A DNA stretch of 64,000 nt from Mycobacterium florentinum (GCF_010730355.1 NZ_AP022576.1:1984001-2048000), one strand, 5' to 3'. Numbered from the stretch's first letter, positions 1-9,657 are shown. The notes: a model not told the origin generated them from the sequence alone. Numbers and translations are program-made.

Positions 1-1
1 C

Positions 2-433
2 CCAAGGCGCACAACGACTTTGAGCACCGAAGAGCAAGCAATGATCGCGGCATCGGACACGTTCTTTCTGGGCACCACCCACCCCACCCGGGGCGCCGAT
101 GCGTCCCATCGCGGCGGTCCGGCGGGATTTGTTCGGGTCGACTCTCCCGGCCGGTTGTGGTGGCCGGATTGCCCGGGCAACAACATGTTCAACAGCTTCG
201 GCAACCTGGCCGTCGATGACGAGGCCGCGCTGCTCTTCGTCGACTTCCCAACCGGTGCCACGTTGCACGTGTCGGGTACCGCGCGGGTGCAGTGGACTGC
301 CCCCGGCGCGGATGGCGACGATGGCGGTGTGGGTCGTCGCGTCGAGTTTTCGGTCGGCGCCGTTATTGCGTCGTCACTGCAGCGCGGTGGGTACGCCTCG
401 CTGCCCGAAACGAATATCGAACGACCGCAGTAG
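2..433 (+). CDS. Pyridoxamine 5'-phosphate oxidase-fold flavin protein, 5' end cut by the window
   Basis: The reading frame is already open at the left edge. The TTG at 20 is therefore probably an internal Leu codon and not the start. The visible C-terminal part carries FFLGTTHP, GADASHRGG and GFVRVD, followed by NNMFNSFGNLAVDDEAALLFVDF. This is the pattern of the PPOX/FMN-binding split-barrel family, in which the GADxSHRGG stretch lines the flavin site. Such cytoplasmic proteins bind FMN or F420 and reduce small molecules, but the substrate cannot be read from sequence. The frame ends at a normal stop 37 bases before a convergent LLM gene. Confidence 0.7.
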   Translation, partial: PRRTTTLSTEEQAMIAASDTFFLGTTHPTRGADASHRGGPAGFVRVDSPGRLWWPDCPGNNMFNSFGNLAVDDEAALLFVDFPTGATLHVSGTARVQWTAPGADGDDGGVGRRVEFSVGAVIASSLQRGGYASLPETNIERPQ

Positions 434-469
434 TTTCGTTGATATCAGCCCGGCTGCGCTCTCCTGGCA

Positions 470-1384
470 TCACGCCCAGGCCCGAAGGCACGCTCGGGTC
501 CGCTGGGCTCCCTCGGGCGACGGATCGAACGGAATGGCGACGAACTCGTCCACTCCCGCATCGCGGAGCCCGTCGAGTTGCTGGGAGACGGTGGACTCGT
601 CGCCGATCAACGCGGCGTCCTCCGGGCCGGAAAAGCCCTCTCTGTCAAGCATCGCGCGATAGGACGGCAGGTGGCCGTACATCGCGAATTGCTCGGCGGC
701 CAGTGCACGAATCTTGGCGACATCGTCGGTCACACTGACCGGCAAGGCGGCGGCCACCGCGACCGATCCGTCCGGGCGTCCGGCCTCGGCGGCCGCGTCG
801 CGCAGGGTGGGTCCGACGTGTTCGCGCAGCGTCTTCGGGCCCGTCATCCAGGTGATGGTTCCCGCGGTGCGCTTGCCGGCAACTCGCAGCATCTGCGGAC
901 CCAGCGCCGCGACGTACACCTGCGGCGTCGGGGCGTTCGGGATCTGCAGCGCTCCCCTGGTGGTGACGAGTTCGCCGGGCGCGTCGGCGGGTTCGCCGGC
1001 GAGCAGGGGCAGCAGGCCGTCGAGGTACTCCGACAGTCGTTTCACCGACCTGTCCCATGAGATGCCCCACATCCCCTCGGTCACCGCACGGTGAGTGACG
1101 CCGATGCCCAAGGTGAATCGTCCGGCGCCAATGATGTTGAGCGTCAAGGCCCGCTGCGCCAGCAACGACGGATGCTGGTTCTGGATTGGCACCACGCCGC
1201 TGGCGACTTCGATGTCGGGAACTTCGCGCAGCGCGGCCGCCAAGACGGTCAGCAGGTCGACGTCGAACGGCATCTGCGTCATCCACAGCCGAGCGAACCC
1301 TGCCTCGCGCGCTTGGGTTAAGTCCCGGATACAGGATTCGATCGGCGTCTTGTTGTTGAGGTTGGTGATCAGGCTGATTCGCAT
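470..1384 (-). CDS. LLM-class F420-dependent oxidoreductase
   Basis: This 304-residue protein has the luciferase-like TIM-barrel layout. The N terminus is MRISLITNLN, and residues near 85-105 read RFTLGIGVTHRAV, the conserved glycine-rich flavin/F420-binding stretch. It closely resembles the mycobacterial TIGR03564-type subfamily. Members transfer hydride from reduced F420 to an unknown substrate in the cytoplasm. The ATG at 1384 has a GAAAGG stretch upstream and agrees with family N termini. The gene converges on the cut flavin protein and diverges from the PapA-like gene. It is the first of four LLM genes in the window and its substrate is unknown. Confidence 0.85.
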   Translation of the reverse strand: MRISLITNLNNKTPIESCIRDLTQAREAGFARLWMTQMPFDVDLLTVLAAALREVPDIEVASGVVPIQNQHPSLLAQRALTLNIIGAGRFTLGIGVTHRAVTEGMWGISWDRSVKRLSEYLDGLLPLLAGEPADAPGELVTTRGALQIPNAPTPQVYVAALGPQMLRVAGKRTAGTITWMTGPKTLREHVGPTLRDAAAEAGRPDGSVAVAAALPVSVTDDVAKIRALAAEQFAMYGHLPSYRAMLDREGFSGPEDAALIGDESTVSQQLDGLRDAGVDEFVAIPFDPSPEGAQRTRACLRAWA

Positions 1385-1872
1385 GGATGTGACCTTTCGC
1401 CGTATTGGGCGCAGCTTACGCTCGGTTGCCTTTTACACCTTGGCCTTTCGGGGCAGGCGCGGCACAAACCGGGGCAGCTGGCCTTCAGTCTGTGCATATA
1501 TCGCTTCGGGCATGTTCCGTCCGGGCAACCTTGTTCGACATGCGTCAGAGCATTCTAGAACCGCCTTGGCATCTCCGGTGCGACTAACGGACGGGGAAAA
1601 TCGACAGGAAGCGGAGGTGAAGCGACGACTGCCGGCCGCGCCCTCGCGGGCCTATCAGGCGACCGCCAGGCCAGATTCAAGCTGCAATTTATGGTCGCGA
1701 CCGGGACCATCATGCTGTGCTGACGAACCTAACCGTAATGCAGTCGTCGAAGCCTGCTCAGCATGCGTTCACTCCCAATTCCCTCTCACTCGGCAAGGTG
1801 TGCGCCTTCACGTTAAGGTCGTCGGAGCCGGGGGTGGCGTCGCGAGCTGACGGACGAAGGGTGGGGGGGGGC
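1385..1872. other. Intergenic region between the divergent LLM and PapA-like genes
   Basis: About 490 bases hold no open frame that looks coding. The frame of the PapA-like gene stays open back to 1717, but the residues before the ATG at 1873 resemble no family member. The region presumably carries two divergent promoters. A run of nine G residues at 1862-1871 lies just before the chosen start. Confidence 0.5.
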
Positions 1873-3261
1873 ATGTTTTTGGGTACCGTCGACGACTGGA
1901 CTGCCGATGGCACCGTCATGTCCTGGTGTCCCACGGCGACGACTTATGCGTGCGTAGCCGATGCTCAGCCCCACCCCGCCCCGGTGAGTTACCAACAGTC
2001 GCAACATCTTCGATACTACCGGCACCAAGTCGGCCGCGGCCACGATATCCCACGGTTGTGCATCGGAGCCTGGGAAATCGAAGGCACCTGCGATATCGAG
2101 GCGATGACGCAGGCCGTGAATAGCCACGTCCGGCGGCATGACACCTACCACGACCGGTTTGACTTCGGCGACAACGACGAGATCCACCGCTACGTCATCT
2201 CCGACCCGGACTTCATCACTCTGGCACCAACGGATCTCGGCATGATGGAGGCACATCAGATCCGCAAACTGCTCCTCGATACCCCCGATCCGCTGCGCTG
2301 GGATTGCTTCACCTTCGGCATCGTGCAGCGCGAAGACCGGTTCACCGTCTTGATCGCCATCGATCACTTGCGCGCCGACGGAATGTCGGCCGGCGTGATC
2401 TTCCTCGACATCCAGACGACGTACTTCGCCACGCTGCAGAATGACGGAGCGACGCTGATACCCACGGCCAGCCACCGCGAGTACAGCGCGAATCAGCGAG
2501 CGTACACCGCGAACCTGAACGAAGAATCACCCGAAATCCAGTCCTGGCGAGCATTTCTCGCGGCGAACAACGGCGTGTTGCCGAGATTCCCACTGGAACT
2601 GGGCGACGCGACCCCGGACACCTCGGGGGCCATCGACGTGTTCGACTTGATCGACGCAGATCAGGGCGGACGCTTCGAAGCGGCATGTCGCGCGGTGGGG
2701 ACGCGATTCAGTGGCGGTGTGTTCGCCTGCGCCGCCCTGGCCGAGCATCGGTTGACTGGAGCAGCAACGTATTTCGGACTCACACCGTTCGACAACCGCC
2801 GCAACCCCGACCATGCCCTCACGGTCGGCTGGTTGGCCAGCTTCGTTCCGTTGACGATCCCCACCGCCGGCGCTTCATTCGACGAGGTCGTCAGGGCCGC
2901 CCAGGCGTCCTTCGACGCGAACACCGCCCTCGGCGCGGTACCGTACTATCACCTGCTCGCGACGCCGGACGGATCGTCGGGTGACATCAAGGTTCCGGAC
3001 CGTCCCGTCCCGATGCTGTCCTACATCGACATCCGTAAACTGCCGTTCGGCAACGATTTCGACGGTCTTCGCGCCGGCATCTGGGGTGACAATCGCCTCT
3101 CGGAAACGGTGTGCATGTGGGTCAATCGCATGCACGACAAGACACAACTGGTGGTCGGCTACCCCGGCACCGAGATCGCCCGTAAGTCGGTGCGGCGCTA
3201 TGTCCAGGCAATGCGTGCCGAGTTCACCCGAGTGTCCGACGGCGCCCTTCAACGGCAATGA
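1873..3261 (+). CDS. PapA-type (polyketide-associated) acyltransferase
   Basis: The 462-residue product belongs to the condensation-domain acyltransferases represented by PapA1/PapA2 of sulfolipid synthesis. It matches PapA1 in several places: residues near 14-20 (TVMSWCP), 82-95 (VNSHVRRHDTY), and the active-site stretch AIDHLRADG at about 162-170. There the catalytic His and the Asp-Gly of HxxxDG are present. Such enzymes transfer fatty or polyketide acyl chains to sugar or diol hydroxyls. The start at 1873 fits the PapA1 N terminus; longer starts upstream do not. The stop overlaps the next gene by four bases. No polyketide synthase, FadD or MmpL lies beside it, so the lipid made is unknown. 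Confidence 0.8.
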   Translation: MFLGTVDDWTADGTVMSWCPTATTYACVADAQPHPAPVSYQQSQHLRYYRHQVGRGHDIPRLCIGAWEIEGTCDIEAMTQAVNSHVRRHDTYHDRFDFGDNDEIHRYVISDPDFITLAPTDLGMMEAHQIRKLLLDTPDPLRWDCFTFGIVQREDRFTVLIAIDHLRADGMSAGVIFLDIQTTYFATLQNDGATLIPTASHREYSANQRAYTANLNEESPEIQSWRAFLAANNGVLPRFPLELGDATPDTSGAIDVFDLIDADQGGRFEAACRAVGTRFSGGVFACAALAEHRLTGAATYFGLTPFDNRRNPDHALTVGWLASFVPLTIPTAGASFDEVVRAAQASFDANTALGAVPYYHLLATPDGSSGDIKVPDRPVPMLSYIDIRKLPFGNDFDGLRAGIWGDNRLSETVCMWVNRMHDKTQLVVGYPGTEIARKSVRRYVQAMRAEFTRVSDGALQRQ

Positions 3262-4598
3262 CGCGGCTGGCGCTGCTGGACCAGGCGGCCTTCCTACGGC
3301 TGCGGGCCACCGAGCAGGGCAGCGCGGTGCAGTGCACGTGGATATACGACCGCGACATCAACATCGACGAACTGCGCAGCGTCCAAACCCGGCTCGGCGA
3401 TGGCCTGCTCGGACGACGGATCGAGCGCTCGCCGTTGCCATTCGGCCGTCATCGCTGGGTGCTCGACCGTCACTCACCCGACATTGCGCTAGAGCCCCGA
3501 CAGCCGCGGTCGGAGATCGGCGCGTGGATTGATCGGCGCGCACGCGTTCCCGTCGACCCCGAATACGGGCCCACGTTCCATGTGGCCGTGCTGCCGTTGG
3601 ACGACGGCGGCACCGCGGTCACCTTGGTTTCATCACACTGCATCGTCGATGGACTCGCGTTGGCAACGGCGATCACCGAAGCGGTCAACGGGGAACGACG
3701 CAATCTCGGTTACTCACAACCGAATTCACGTAGCAAATGGCGCGCGGTGGCCGAAGACCTGGCCCATACCGTCGTCGCGCTACCCGCGGTCATTCACGCA
3801 CTGATCGCGACTCTGCTGATCGTGCTCAAGGCCTCCTTCGGCCCGCGCGCCGCGCCCGGAGCACCGCGGCGCGTGACGCACGACGATGACCAGACCGCGC
3901 CCCCGGCGGTGACTCTGCAGACCGACGCCGCGGCCTGGGATGCGCGTGCGCGCAGCATAAACGGAAGCAGCAATACGCTTTTCGTCGCCTTCATGGCCCG
4001 CCTGGCGCACCGGATAGGCAGGGTGGCATCGGACGGAAACTCCGTGACGATCGTGCTTCCGGTCAGCGACCGCACGTCCACCGACGACGATCGCGCCAAC
4101 GCGCTGACCTCGATCACGCTCACAGTCGACGGCCGAGCGGCGGTCGACGACTTGAATGACGTACGCGCGGATGTCAAGAGCCTGCTGACGTCCCTGGAAG
4201 ACCAGCCCAACGAGATGCTGGCCGGGCTGCCGCTCATCCCGTTCACGCCACGATGGCTGGTCCGGCGGGCCGAAGGCACAGCCATGTCAACCGGCCAACT
4301 GCCGGTGGGCTGCTCCAACATGGGTACCTTCGATGCCGCCCTCGGCCGTATCGACGGTGCGGATGCGACCGAGGTGTCGGTGCGGCTGGTCGAGCAAGGG
4401 ATGACCCGCAGCCGCATCGAGCAGATGCGCGGCCAATTGTTCTGCGCCACAGGCACAATCAGCGGTAGCCGATTTCTTGCCGTCAGCGCCTACCAGTGCG
4501 GCGCGGACAACACCGCCGCCGCAACGCGCGAGCTCGCATGCGGCGCGCTGGCCGACGTCGGGCTGCACGCCACCACCGTCCACCACGGCGGTGGCTGA
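3258..4598 (+). CDS. Condensation-fold acyltransferase-like protein
   Basis: This 446-residue protein begins inside the last codons of the PapA-like gene (ATGA overlap), so the two are translationally coupled. The stretch VSSHCIVDGLAL at about 124-135 preserves the HxxxDG signature of chloramphenicol acetyltransferase/condensation enzymes. The rest of the fold (IVLPVSDRT, PVGCSNMGTF) fits PapA/WS-DGAT-like proteins. A hydrophobic stretch at about 171-195 could sit at the membrane. It probably adds a second acyl group or works with its neighbour on the same glycolipid. The assignment to the superfamily is firm; the substrate is not known. Confidence 0.65.
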   Translation: MTRLALLDQAAFLRLRATEQGSAVQCTWIYDRDINIDELRSVQTRLGDGLLGRRIERSPLPFGRHRWVLDRHSPDIALEPRQPRSEIGAWIDRRARVPVDPEYGPTFHVAVLPLDDGGTAVTLVSSHCIVDGLALATAITEAVNGERRNLGYSQPNSRSKWRAVAEDLAHTVVALPAVIHALIATLLIVLKASFGPRAAPGAPRRVTHDDDQTAPPAVTLQTDAAAWDARARSINGSSNTLFVAFMARLAHRIGRVASDGNSVTIVLPVSDRTSTDDDRANALTSITLTVDGRAAVDDLNDVRADVKSLLTSLEDQPNEMLAGLPLIPFTPRWLVRRAEGTAMSTGQLPVGCSNMGTFDAALGRIDGADATEVSVRLVEQGMTRSRIEQMRGQLFCATGTISGSRFLAVSAYQCGADNTAAATRELACGALADVGLHATTVHHGGG

Positions 4599-5848
4599 TG
4601 GTGAGCCTGGGACTGCCGACGAAAAACCGTGGACGACAGCGCTTTTACGCCGGTTTTGGTGTCACGATTGCGATCTGGTCGGCGATCGTGCTGTGGTTCG
4701 CGATAGACATCGTTCAGCTCGACGTGTACTGGATGTCGTACTACACGGCCACCTACGCACACGGCTTCGTGCGCCGCGGTCTCGCCGGTGAATTGGTGGG
4801 TTTGTTCCCGGGCCACTACTTCGCGGTGAGCCTCAGCCTGCGGTGGCTGTCGACGACGGTGTACCTGTGCGGCCTGGCAACGGTCGCGGCCGTGGTACTC
4901 GTGCGGCGCCGGTCGGAGCGCAGCCTGATGGTCGCAATGCTGATTCCGTTGCTGCCGTTCGGTGTCCCGTTCGCGGCCTATTCCGCCCGGCCGGACCTGT
5001 TCGGCGCAGCAGCCCTGGCGCAGTTCGCCTCGGCGTTGATGTTCGCGCGCTCCCGCGCCGTTGCGATCAGCTGCTGCCTGGCTTACGGGGCCGCGGCCGC
5101 CGCGTTGACGCTGGTGCACGAGGCGGTCGGGCTGCTGTTCGCGTTCGGAGCCGTGCTGGCCGTCATCGTCCTCGGTGGCGCGCTGGGAGCCAGCCAGAGC
5201 TTGGGCGCGTTCTTGGCGGTGACGCCGGGCGCGGTGACCGCCGCTGCCGTGGCGGCGTTCGGCCGCCACGGCCTCGCCTCCCGATTGTGTTCGGAGGTTC
5301 CGCATCACCCGATGCCGAACGTATTCGGCACAGTCACCTCGCCGCCGGCGTTGTTGCGGTACGTGCTCAGCGGGCGACCACCACCGCAAAGCGACTACCA
5401 CGACTGGGTGTGCCGCAATGTGATGCCGACCTACGACGACGGGATCGTGGATGCCATCCGAAGTGTCGGCCACATCGGAGTAGCCGGCCTGACCGCCTCC
5501 CTGGCGTTCGGCGCCGTCGGGCTCGTCGCGACGATGTGGGGCCTCAGCGAGGTTTCCGGCGTGCCTCTGCGTGCGTTCGCCGAAGCGGTGCGGGGCCGAA
5601 CGACGTGGGTTCTCACGGCGCTGTTGTTGTTCGTCCCGATCTTCCTCACCGGCTACGACTGGACCCGCTGGCTGACGACCGTGTCGTTCGATATGGGGGT
5701 GGTGTTTATCCTCTTCGCGGCGCGCAGGCCCGAGATCGAGCAGGAACCCACGCCAAAATCGTTGCGAGTGTTCACTTTTCTGGTCGTCGGACTCGGGCTG
5801 GTCGTGATTGGAAGCGTTCCGGGTTTCGGTGTACCGCGAATGGTCTAG
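4598..5848 (+). CDS. Polytopic membrane protein of the PapA-like operon
   Basis: The ATG overlaps the previous stop by one base (TGATG), which indicates coupling. The 416-residue product is mostly hydrophobic, with about nine to eleven predicted membrane segments. An early loop reads YTATYAHGFVRRGLAGELVG, a motif I associate with uncharacterised polytopic membrane proteins of surface-polymer loci. A central loop contains CSEVPHHPMPN and YHDWVCRNVMP. No transporter or glycosyltransferase signature was recognised. By position it may flip or present the acylated product of the two preceding enzymes, in the way MmpL/Sap proteins do. This role is inferred from context only. Confidence 0.6.
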   Translation: MVSLGLPTKNRGRQRFYAGFGVTIAIWSAIVLWFAIDIVQLDVYWMSYYTATYAHGFVRRGLAGELVGLFPGHYFAVSLSLRWLSTTVYLCGLATVAAVVLVRRRSERSLMVAMLIPLLPFGVPFAAYSARPDLFGAAALAQFASALMFARSRAVAISCCLAYGAAAAALTLVHEAVGLLFAFGAVLAVIVLGGALGASQSLGAFLAVTPGAVTAAAVAAFGRHGLASRLCSEVPHHPMPNVFGTVTSPPALLRYVLSGRPPPQSDYHDWVCRNVMPTYDDGIVDAIRSVGHIGVAGLTASLAFGAVGLVATMWGLSEVSGVPLRAFAEAVRGRTTWVLTALLLFVPIFLTGYDWTRWLTTVSFDMGVVFILFAARRPEIEQEPTPKSLRVFTFLVVGLGLVVIGSVPGFGVPRMV

Positions 5849-5858
5849 CCGCGGCTAG
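5845..5858. terminator. Perfect 14-bp palindrome over the stop codon, possible terminator stem
   Basis: CTAGCCGCGGCTAG is a perfect palindrome that includes the TAG stop of the membrane-protein gene. It could form a short GC-rich hairpin between this operon and the convergent small secreted gene. No U-tract follows, so termination activity is uncertain. Confidence 0.3.
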
Positions 5859-5929
5859 GGTGTGCGTCTAGGGCGACGACACGCCGCGGGAGGCCGCCCT
5901 GGGAGCACACTCAAAGCCGCAACGCTCCG

Positions 5930-6181
5930 TCAGGGATGCCAGGGACCCTGGCCGTGCCAGTGGAACGAGTCGTGGGGTTCGCCGTCGTTGTAGAAGTCGT
6001 CGTGGCAATGCCCGCCGTTCCAGTTAAATCCCCACCCCTGATTCCACGGTTGGCCAGGACACCAGTGGTAATCCGGCAACGGTGCGGGCGCGGCCGGTGC
6101 CGGCGCGACGCCCAGACCGATGAAACCCAAACCTGCAGTGAGAATGGTCGCGCCTACCGCGGTAGACATCATTGCGTTCAC
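5930..6181 (-). CDS. Small secreted His/Trp-rich protein
   Basis: The 83-residue product starts with a signal peptide (MNAMMSTAVGATILTAGLGF, Ala/Pro-rich cleavage region near residues 26-33). The mature part is only about 50 residues and is very rich in Trp, His and Asn/Gly, starting with DYHWCPGQPWNQGWGF. It contains eight His and two Cys. This type of short exported mycobacterial protein is familiar, but it has no assigned function. The two Cys could form a disulfide, and the His cluster could bind metal. That is speculation from composition. Confidence 0.65.
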   Translation of the reverse strand: MNAMMSTAVGATILTAGLGFIGLGVAPAPAAPAPLPDYHWCPGQPWNQGWGFNWNGGHCHDDFYNDGEPHDSFHWHGQGPWHP

Positions 6182-6339
6182 ACTTCCTTCGATGGCGGCG
6201 CGTCACCGCGCGGCGACAGACAAAGTGGACGGATACCTGAATGGGCGGGTCGAACAGGCCCGCTAGGGACTTTCTTCAACCAGGGTGTCTTCGATGCCTT
6301 TCGGCTGCCAGGACCGCCGTCCTCCTTGCAGCTTGGCCA

Positions 6340-6640
6340 TTACTGCACGAGACATCCGCGACAGCAGGGGTGATGCACGCCGGTGCGGTTTTCGGCGTAC
6401 TCGGGTACCGCGAAGGCCCGCACGGCAGGGATCCCAGGCTCGGTTCCGGCTGTCCGCCCGCACGAACGGCGGTGATGAAGTCCTGCTCGACCGTCCACCG
6501 GGTTTCAAGGCCGGCGGGTAGTTCGGATGTGTGCAGTTCGTCGTCGTCGCGTCGAGCGCCACGGATCTGGTCGGTGATGAAGTTGAATTGCAGCGTCCCG
6601 GACCGCCCGATCGATCCGTCGCTGTCGCCGAGGTGCCTTA
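6340..6640 (-). pseudogene. Possible frameshifted remnant of an oxidoreductase C terminus
   Basis: Directly downstream of the tRNA, on the same strand, one frame reads TLQFNFITDQIRGARRDDDE and then ETRWTVEQDFITAVRAGGQP. GC-rich third positions continue through this frame, and the second stretch resembles the C-terminal end of Gfo/Idh-type oxidoreductases. Coding character then appears to move to another frame (IPAVRAFAVPEYAENRTG), which runs to a stop at 6340. There is no start codon and no N-terminal domain. I read it as a decayed 3' gene fragment left beside the tRNA. The family assignment is weak. Confidence 0.3.
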
Positions 6641-6646
6641 TACCGG

Positions 6647-6719
6647 TGGAGCTAAGGGGATTCGAACCCCTGACCCCCACACTGCCAGTGTGGTGCGCTA
6701 CCAACTGCGCCATAGCCCC
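6647..6719 (-). tRNA. tRNA-Ala (anticodon GGC)
   Basis: The reverse strand gives a 73-nt cloverleaf. The acceptor stem GGGGCTA pairs with TAGCTCC and includes the G3:U70 pair that defines alanine tRNAs. The D-loop is GGCGCAGTTGGTAGCGC, the anticodon loop CTGGCAG has anticodon GGC, and the T-arm is GGGGTTCGAATCCCC. The discriminator base is A at 6647. The next two bases are CC but the final A of CCA is not encoded. Confidence 0.95.
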
Positions 6720-6775
6720 GAGAAGTTGTGCCAATCGAAGCTACACCACTGGCCACTGTCCATCAAAGTTGCTGG

Positions 6776-8029
6776 TCAGGCGGCATCGAGCTCGGCCTCG
6801 GGCGGTAAGAATTCCAGCACCGGCCGTGTTTCCGGTGACACCACCCAACCGACGGCCGCGATCACCAGCACAATCCCGCTGATCGTGAAGCCCCAGCCGT
6901 AATTCAGCTGCTCGGCGACCCAGCCAACCGCCATGGACCCGACGATCGCCCCGAGATCCGTGACCATCTGCACCGCAGCCACGGGAAGGCCCGCGCGGGC
7001 CTCGCTACCCAGGATGTCGGCGACCGCGGCCTGCAGCGGTGACATGAAGATGCCGGTCGTCGCGCCGCTCACGAACGCCGCGACCATGAACGCCGCCAGC
7101 GACGACGCGAGACCAAGCCAAACGGTCGCCACCCCGGACGTCGTCAGGCCGATGATCAACAGCGTGCGCCGTCCCATCCGGTCAGACAGGTAACCGCTGG
7201 GCACGACGGCCACAGCGTTACCGGCCGCGAACGCCGCGAGCGTCCAGCCGATGACGCCGACGTTGCAGTGCATCACGTCGGAGAGAAACAGCGGGACCAG
7301 CGCGATGCGCAGCCCGAACGCCGACCAGCCCGTCGCGAAATTGGACAGCAGCGCCGACCGATAGGCACGAACGCGCAGCGCCTCTCGCATCGTCACGGTT
7401 GATCGGGTCGGGGGCGGCGGCGCGGCCAGCGCCGAATTCCGCAGGCTGTAGAACAGCACCACCGCCACACCCAGCAGCGCGACGCCGTACACGACGAACG
7501 GCGCGGTCAGCCCCCAGCCCGCCGCCAGGCCGCCAACCGCCGGCCCACCGACCGCGCCGATCATGAACGAGGTGGTGAACAGGCCCGCGATCCGCCCGCG
7601 CGCGTCGGCCGGGCTGATGTGGATCATTAGTCCCAGCGCCGAGACGTAGAACATCGTCGACCCGATGCCGCTGAGGACACGGAAGAGCAGTAGTTGCCAA
7701 TATGCCTGGGAATACGCACACGCGGCGGTGGACAATGCCACGATCAGCAAACCACCGATATAGATGCGCCGCTCACCCAGGCGCTGTGCCAGTAACCCGC
7801 TTACCGGTGCGAAACACAACCGGCTCAGCGAAAAGACGGTGACCAGGAAAGTCACCGCTTTGATGCTGACCCCGAAGGTTCGCGCGAAGGTCGGCAGTGC
7901 CGGCGATACGACGCCGTAGCCCAGCGCGATCATGATGTTCGCCCAGCTGAGGATCCAAACTTCGCGCGGCAGCTGAACAGAACGTGATCCGCGCCCCCCT
8001 GCGCGGGCACGACAGAGGGTAAAGGTCAC
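6776..8029 (-). CDS. Major facilitator superfamily transporter
   Basis: The 417-residue protein has about twelve hydrophobic segments. The loop 2-3 motif [11 protein letters not shown] and the loop 8-9 motif [11 protein letters not shown] are typical MFS signatures. Loop 2-3 and the overall length fit drug/metabolite efflux transporters of the DHA1 type. It starts at a GTG whose last two bases lie in the TGA stop of pgm (GTGA), so it is probably co-transcribed and coupled with pgm. The substrate is unknown. The extreme C terminus (PEAELDAA) is acidic and cytoplasmic. Confidence 0.8.
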   Translation of the reverse strand: MTFTLCRARAGGRGSRSVQLPREVWILSWANIMIALGYGVVSPALPTFARTFGVSIKAVTFLVTVFSLSRLCFAPVSGLLAQRLGERRIYIGGLLIVALSTAACAYSQAYWQLLLFRVLSGIGSTMFYVSALGLMIHISPADARGRIAGLFTTSFMIGAVGGPAVGGLAAGWGLTAPFVVYGVALLGVAVVLFYSLRNSALAAPPPPTRSTVTMREALRVRAYRSALLSNFATGWSAFGLRIALVPLFLSDVMHCNVGVIGWTLAAFAAGNAVAVVPSGYLSDRMGRRTLLIIGLTTSGVATVWLGLASSLAAFMVAAFVSGATTGIFMSPLQAAVADILGSEARAGLPVAAVQMVTDLGAIVGSMAVGWVAEQLNYGWGFTISGIVLVIAAVGWVVSPETRPVLEFLPPEAELDAA

Positions 8030-9657
8030 CCAATGACTTTATTAACTACCTCGCGCGCACTTTCTTGCACCTCGGCCAAATGCTCGGGCCCGTTGAAGGA
8101 TTCCGCGTAAATTTTGTAGACATCCTCGGTGCCCGAAGGCCGCGCAGCAAACCACGCATTGGCCGTCGTCACTTTCAGTCCGCCCAGTGCGGCGCCATTG
8201 CCGGGCGCGGCGGTCAACTTGGCGGTGATCGGCTCCCCCGCCAACTCCGTCGCGGTCACCTCTTCGGGCGACAGCTTGGAGAGCCGGGCCTTTTGCGCGC
8301 GGTCGGCGGGCGCGTCGACCCGCGCGTAGTACGGGGTGCCGTACTTGCCGGCCAGCTCTTCGTACCGCTGCGACGGCGTGGATCCGGTGACGGCCAGGAT
8401 CTCGGAAGCCAGCAGCGCCAGGGTGATGCCGTCCTTGTCGGTGGTCCACACCGAGCCGTCGCGCCGCAGGAACGACGCCCCCGCCGACTCCTCGCCGCCG
8501 AAACCGATGGTGCCGCCGATCAGGCCGTCGACGAACCACTTGAATCCGACGGGCACCTCGACGAGTTTGCGTTCGATCCCGGCGACCACCCGGTCGATGA
8601 TCGACGAGCTGACCGCGGTCTTGCCGACCGCGATGCCCGCCGGCCAGGACGGCCGATGGGTGTAGAGGTAGTCGATGGCCGCGGCCAGATAATGATTCGG
8701 GTTCATCAGCCCCGCGTCGGGAGTGACGATGCCGTGGCGGTCCGAGTCGGCGTCGTTGCCGGTGGCGATCTGGTAGCGGTCCCGGTTGGCGATCAGCGAG
8801 GCCATCGCGTTCGGGGAGCTGCAGTCCATCCGGATCTTGCCGTCGTGGTCGAGCGTCATGAATCGCCACGTCGCGTCGACCAGCGGATTGACCACGGTCA
8901 GGTCGAGGTTGTGCCGTTCGGCGATGGCACCCCAGTAATCCACGCTGGCCCCGCCCAGCGGGTCGGCGCCGATCCGCACCTCGGCCTTGCGGATCACGTC
9001 GAGGTCGACCACGTTCGGCAGGTCGTCGACGTAGGCGTCCATGTAGTCGTGGCGCTGCGCTGTCTGCAGCGCGCGGGCCAACGGAATCCGCTTTACCCCC
9101 GAGCCGCCGTCACGCAGAATCTCGTTGGCGCGCTTAGCGATTGCGTTGGTCGCGTCGGTGTCGGCCGGGCCGCCGTTGGGCGGGTTGTACTTGAAGCCAC
9201 CGTCGTACGGGGGGTTGTGCGACGGTGTCACGACGATCCCGTCGGCCAGCGTGTCGGTACGGCCGCGGTTGTAGCTGAGGATGGCGTGGCTGACCGCCGG
9301 AGTCGGCGTGTAGCGGTCGGCCGAGTCGATCATGGCGACCACGTCGTTGGCGGCCAGCACCTCGAGCGCTGACACCCACGCCGGCTCCGAAAGCCCATGG
9401 GTGTCCCGTGCGATGAACAACGGCCCGGTGGTGCCGTGCGCGGCCCGGTACTCGACGATCGCCTGGGTGATCGCCAAGATGTGGTCTTCGTTGAAGGCGC
9501 CACCCAGGGCCGAGCCGCGGTGGCCCGAGGTGCCGAAGACCACCTGCTGGGCGACGTCGTCGGGGTCGGGTTGGATGGAGTAGTACGCCGTGACTAAATG
9601 GGGTAGGTCGACGAGGTCTTCGGGCTGGGCCGGTTGACCGGCTCGCGGGTTGGCCAT
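8026..9657 (-). CDS. pgm: Alpha-D-glucose phosphoglucomutase
   Basis: The enzyme interconverts glucose 1-phosphate and glucose 6-phosphate, linking glycolysis to trehalose, glycogen and cell-wall sugar synthesis. The 543-residue product has the phosphoserine loop VVTPSHNPP (catalytic Ser about 146), the magnesium loop DADSDR at about 302-307 and the sugar-binding loop [12 protein letters not shown]. The start is the ATG at 9657, followed by [10 protein letters not shown]; the frame is open further upstream without family similarity. Length and order match M. tuberculosis PgmA (Rv3068c). It diverges from the crcB pair across an 80-base gap. Confidence 0.95.
   Translation of the reverse strand: MANPRAGQPAQPEDLVDLPHLVTAYYSIQPDPDDVAQQVVFGTSGHRGSALGGAFNEDHILAITQAIVEYRAAHGTTGPLFIARDTHGLSEPAWVSALEVLAANDVVAMIDSADRYTPTPAVSHAILSYNRGRTDTLADGIVVTPSHNPPYDGGFKYNPPNGGPADTDATNAIAKRANEILRDGGSGVKRIPLARALQTAQRHDYMDAYVDDLPNVVDLDVIRKAEVRIGADPLGGASVDYWGAIAERHNLDLTVVNPLVDATWRFMTLDHDGKIRMDCSSPNAMASLIANRDRYQIATGNDADSDRHGIVTPDAGLMNPNHYLAAAIDYLYTHRPSWPAGIAVGKTAVSSSIIDRVVAGIERKLVEVPVGFKWFVDGLIGGTIGFGGEESAGASFLRRDGSVWTTDKDGITLALLASEILAVTGSTPSQRYEELAGKYGTPYYARVDAPADRAQKARLSKLSPEEVTATELAGEPITAKLTAAPGNGAALGGLKVTTANAWFAARPSGTEDVYKIYAESFNGPEHLAEVQESAREVVNKVIG

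Noticed and set aside
1717..1872. 52-residue N-terminal extension of the PapA-like protein
   Set aside because: No match to PapA N termini, and it crosses a run of nine G bases.
6241..6882. 213-residue plus-strand open frame
   Set aside because: It crosses the tRNA and the end of the MFS gene and has no similarity or ribosome site.
6531..6902. Open frame reading GAKGIRTPDPHTASVV
   Set aside because: This is the well-known false protein produced by reading across the antisense strand of a tRNA.
8065..9372. 435-residue open frame antisense to pgm
   Set aside because: It is a shadow of the pgm frame; pgm carries all catalytic motifs.
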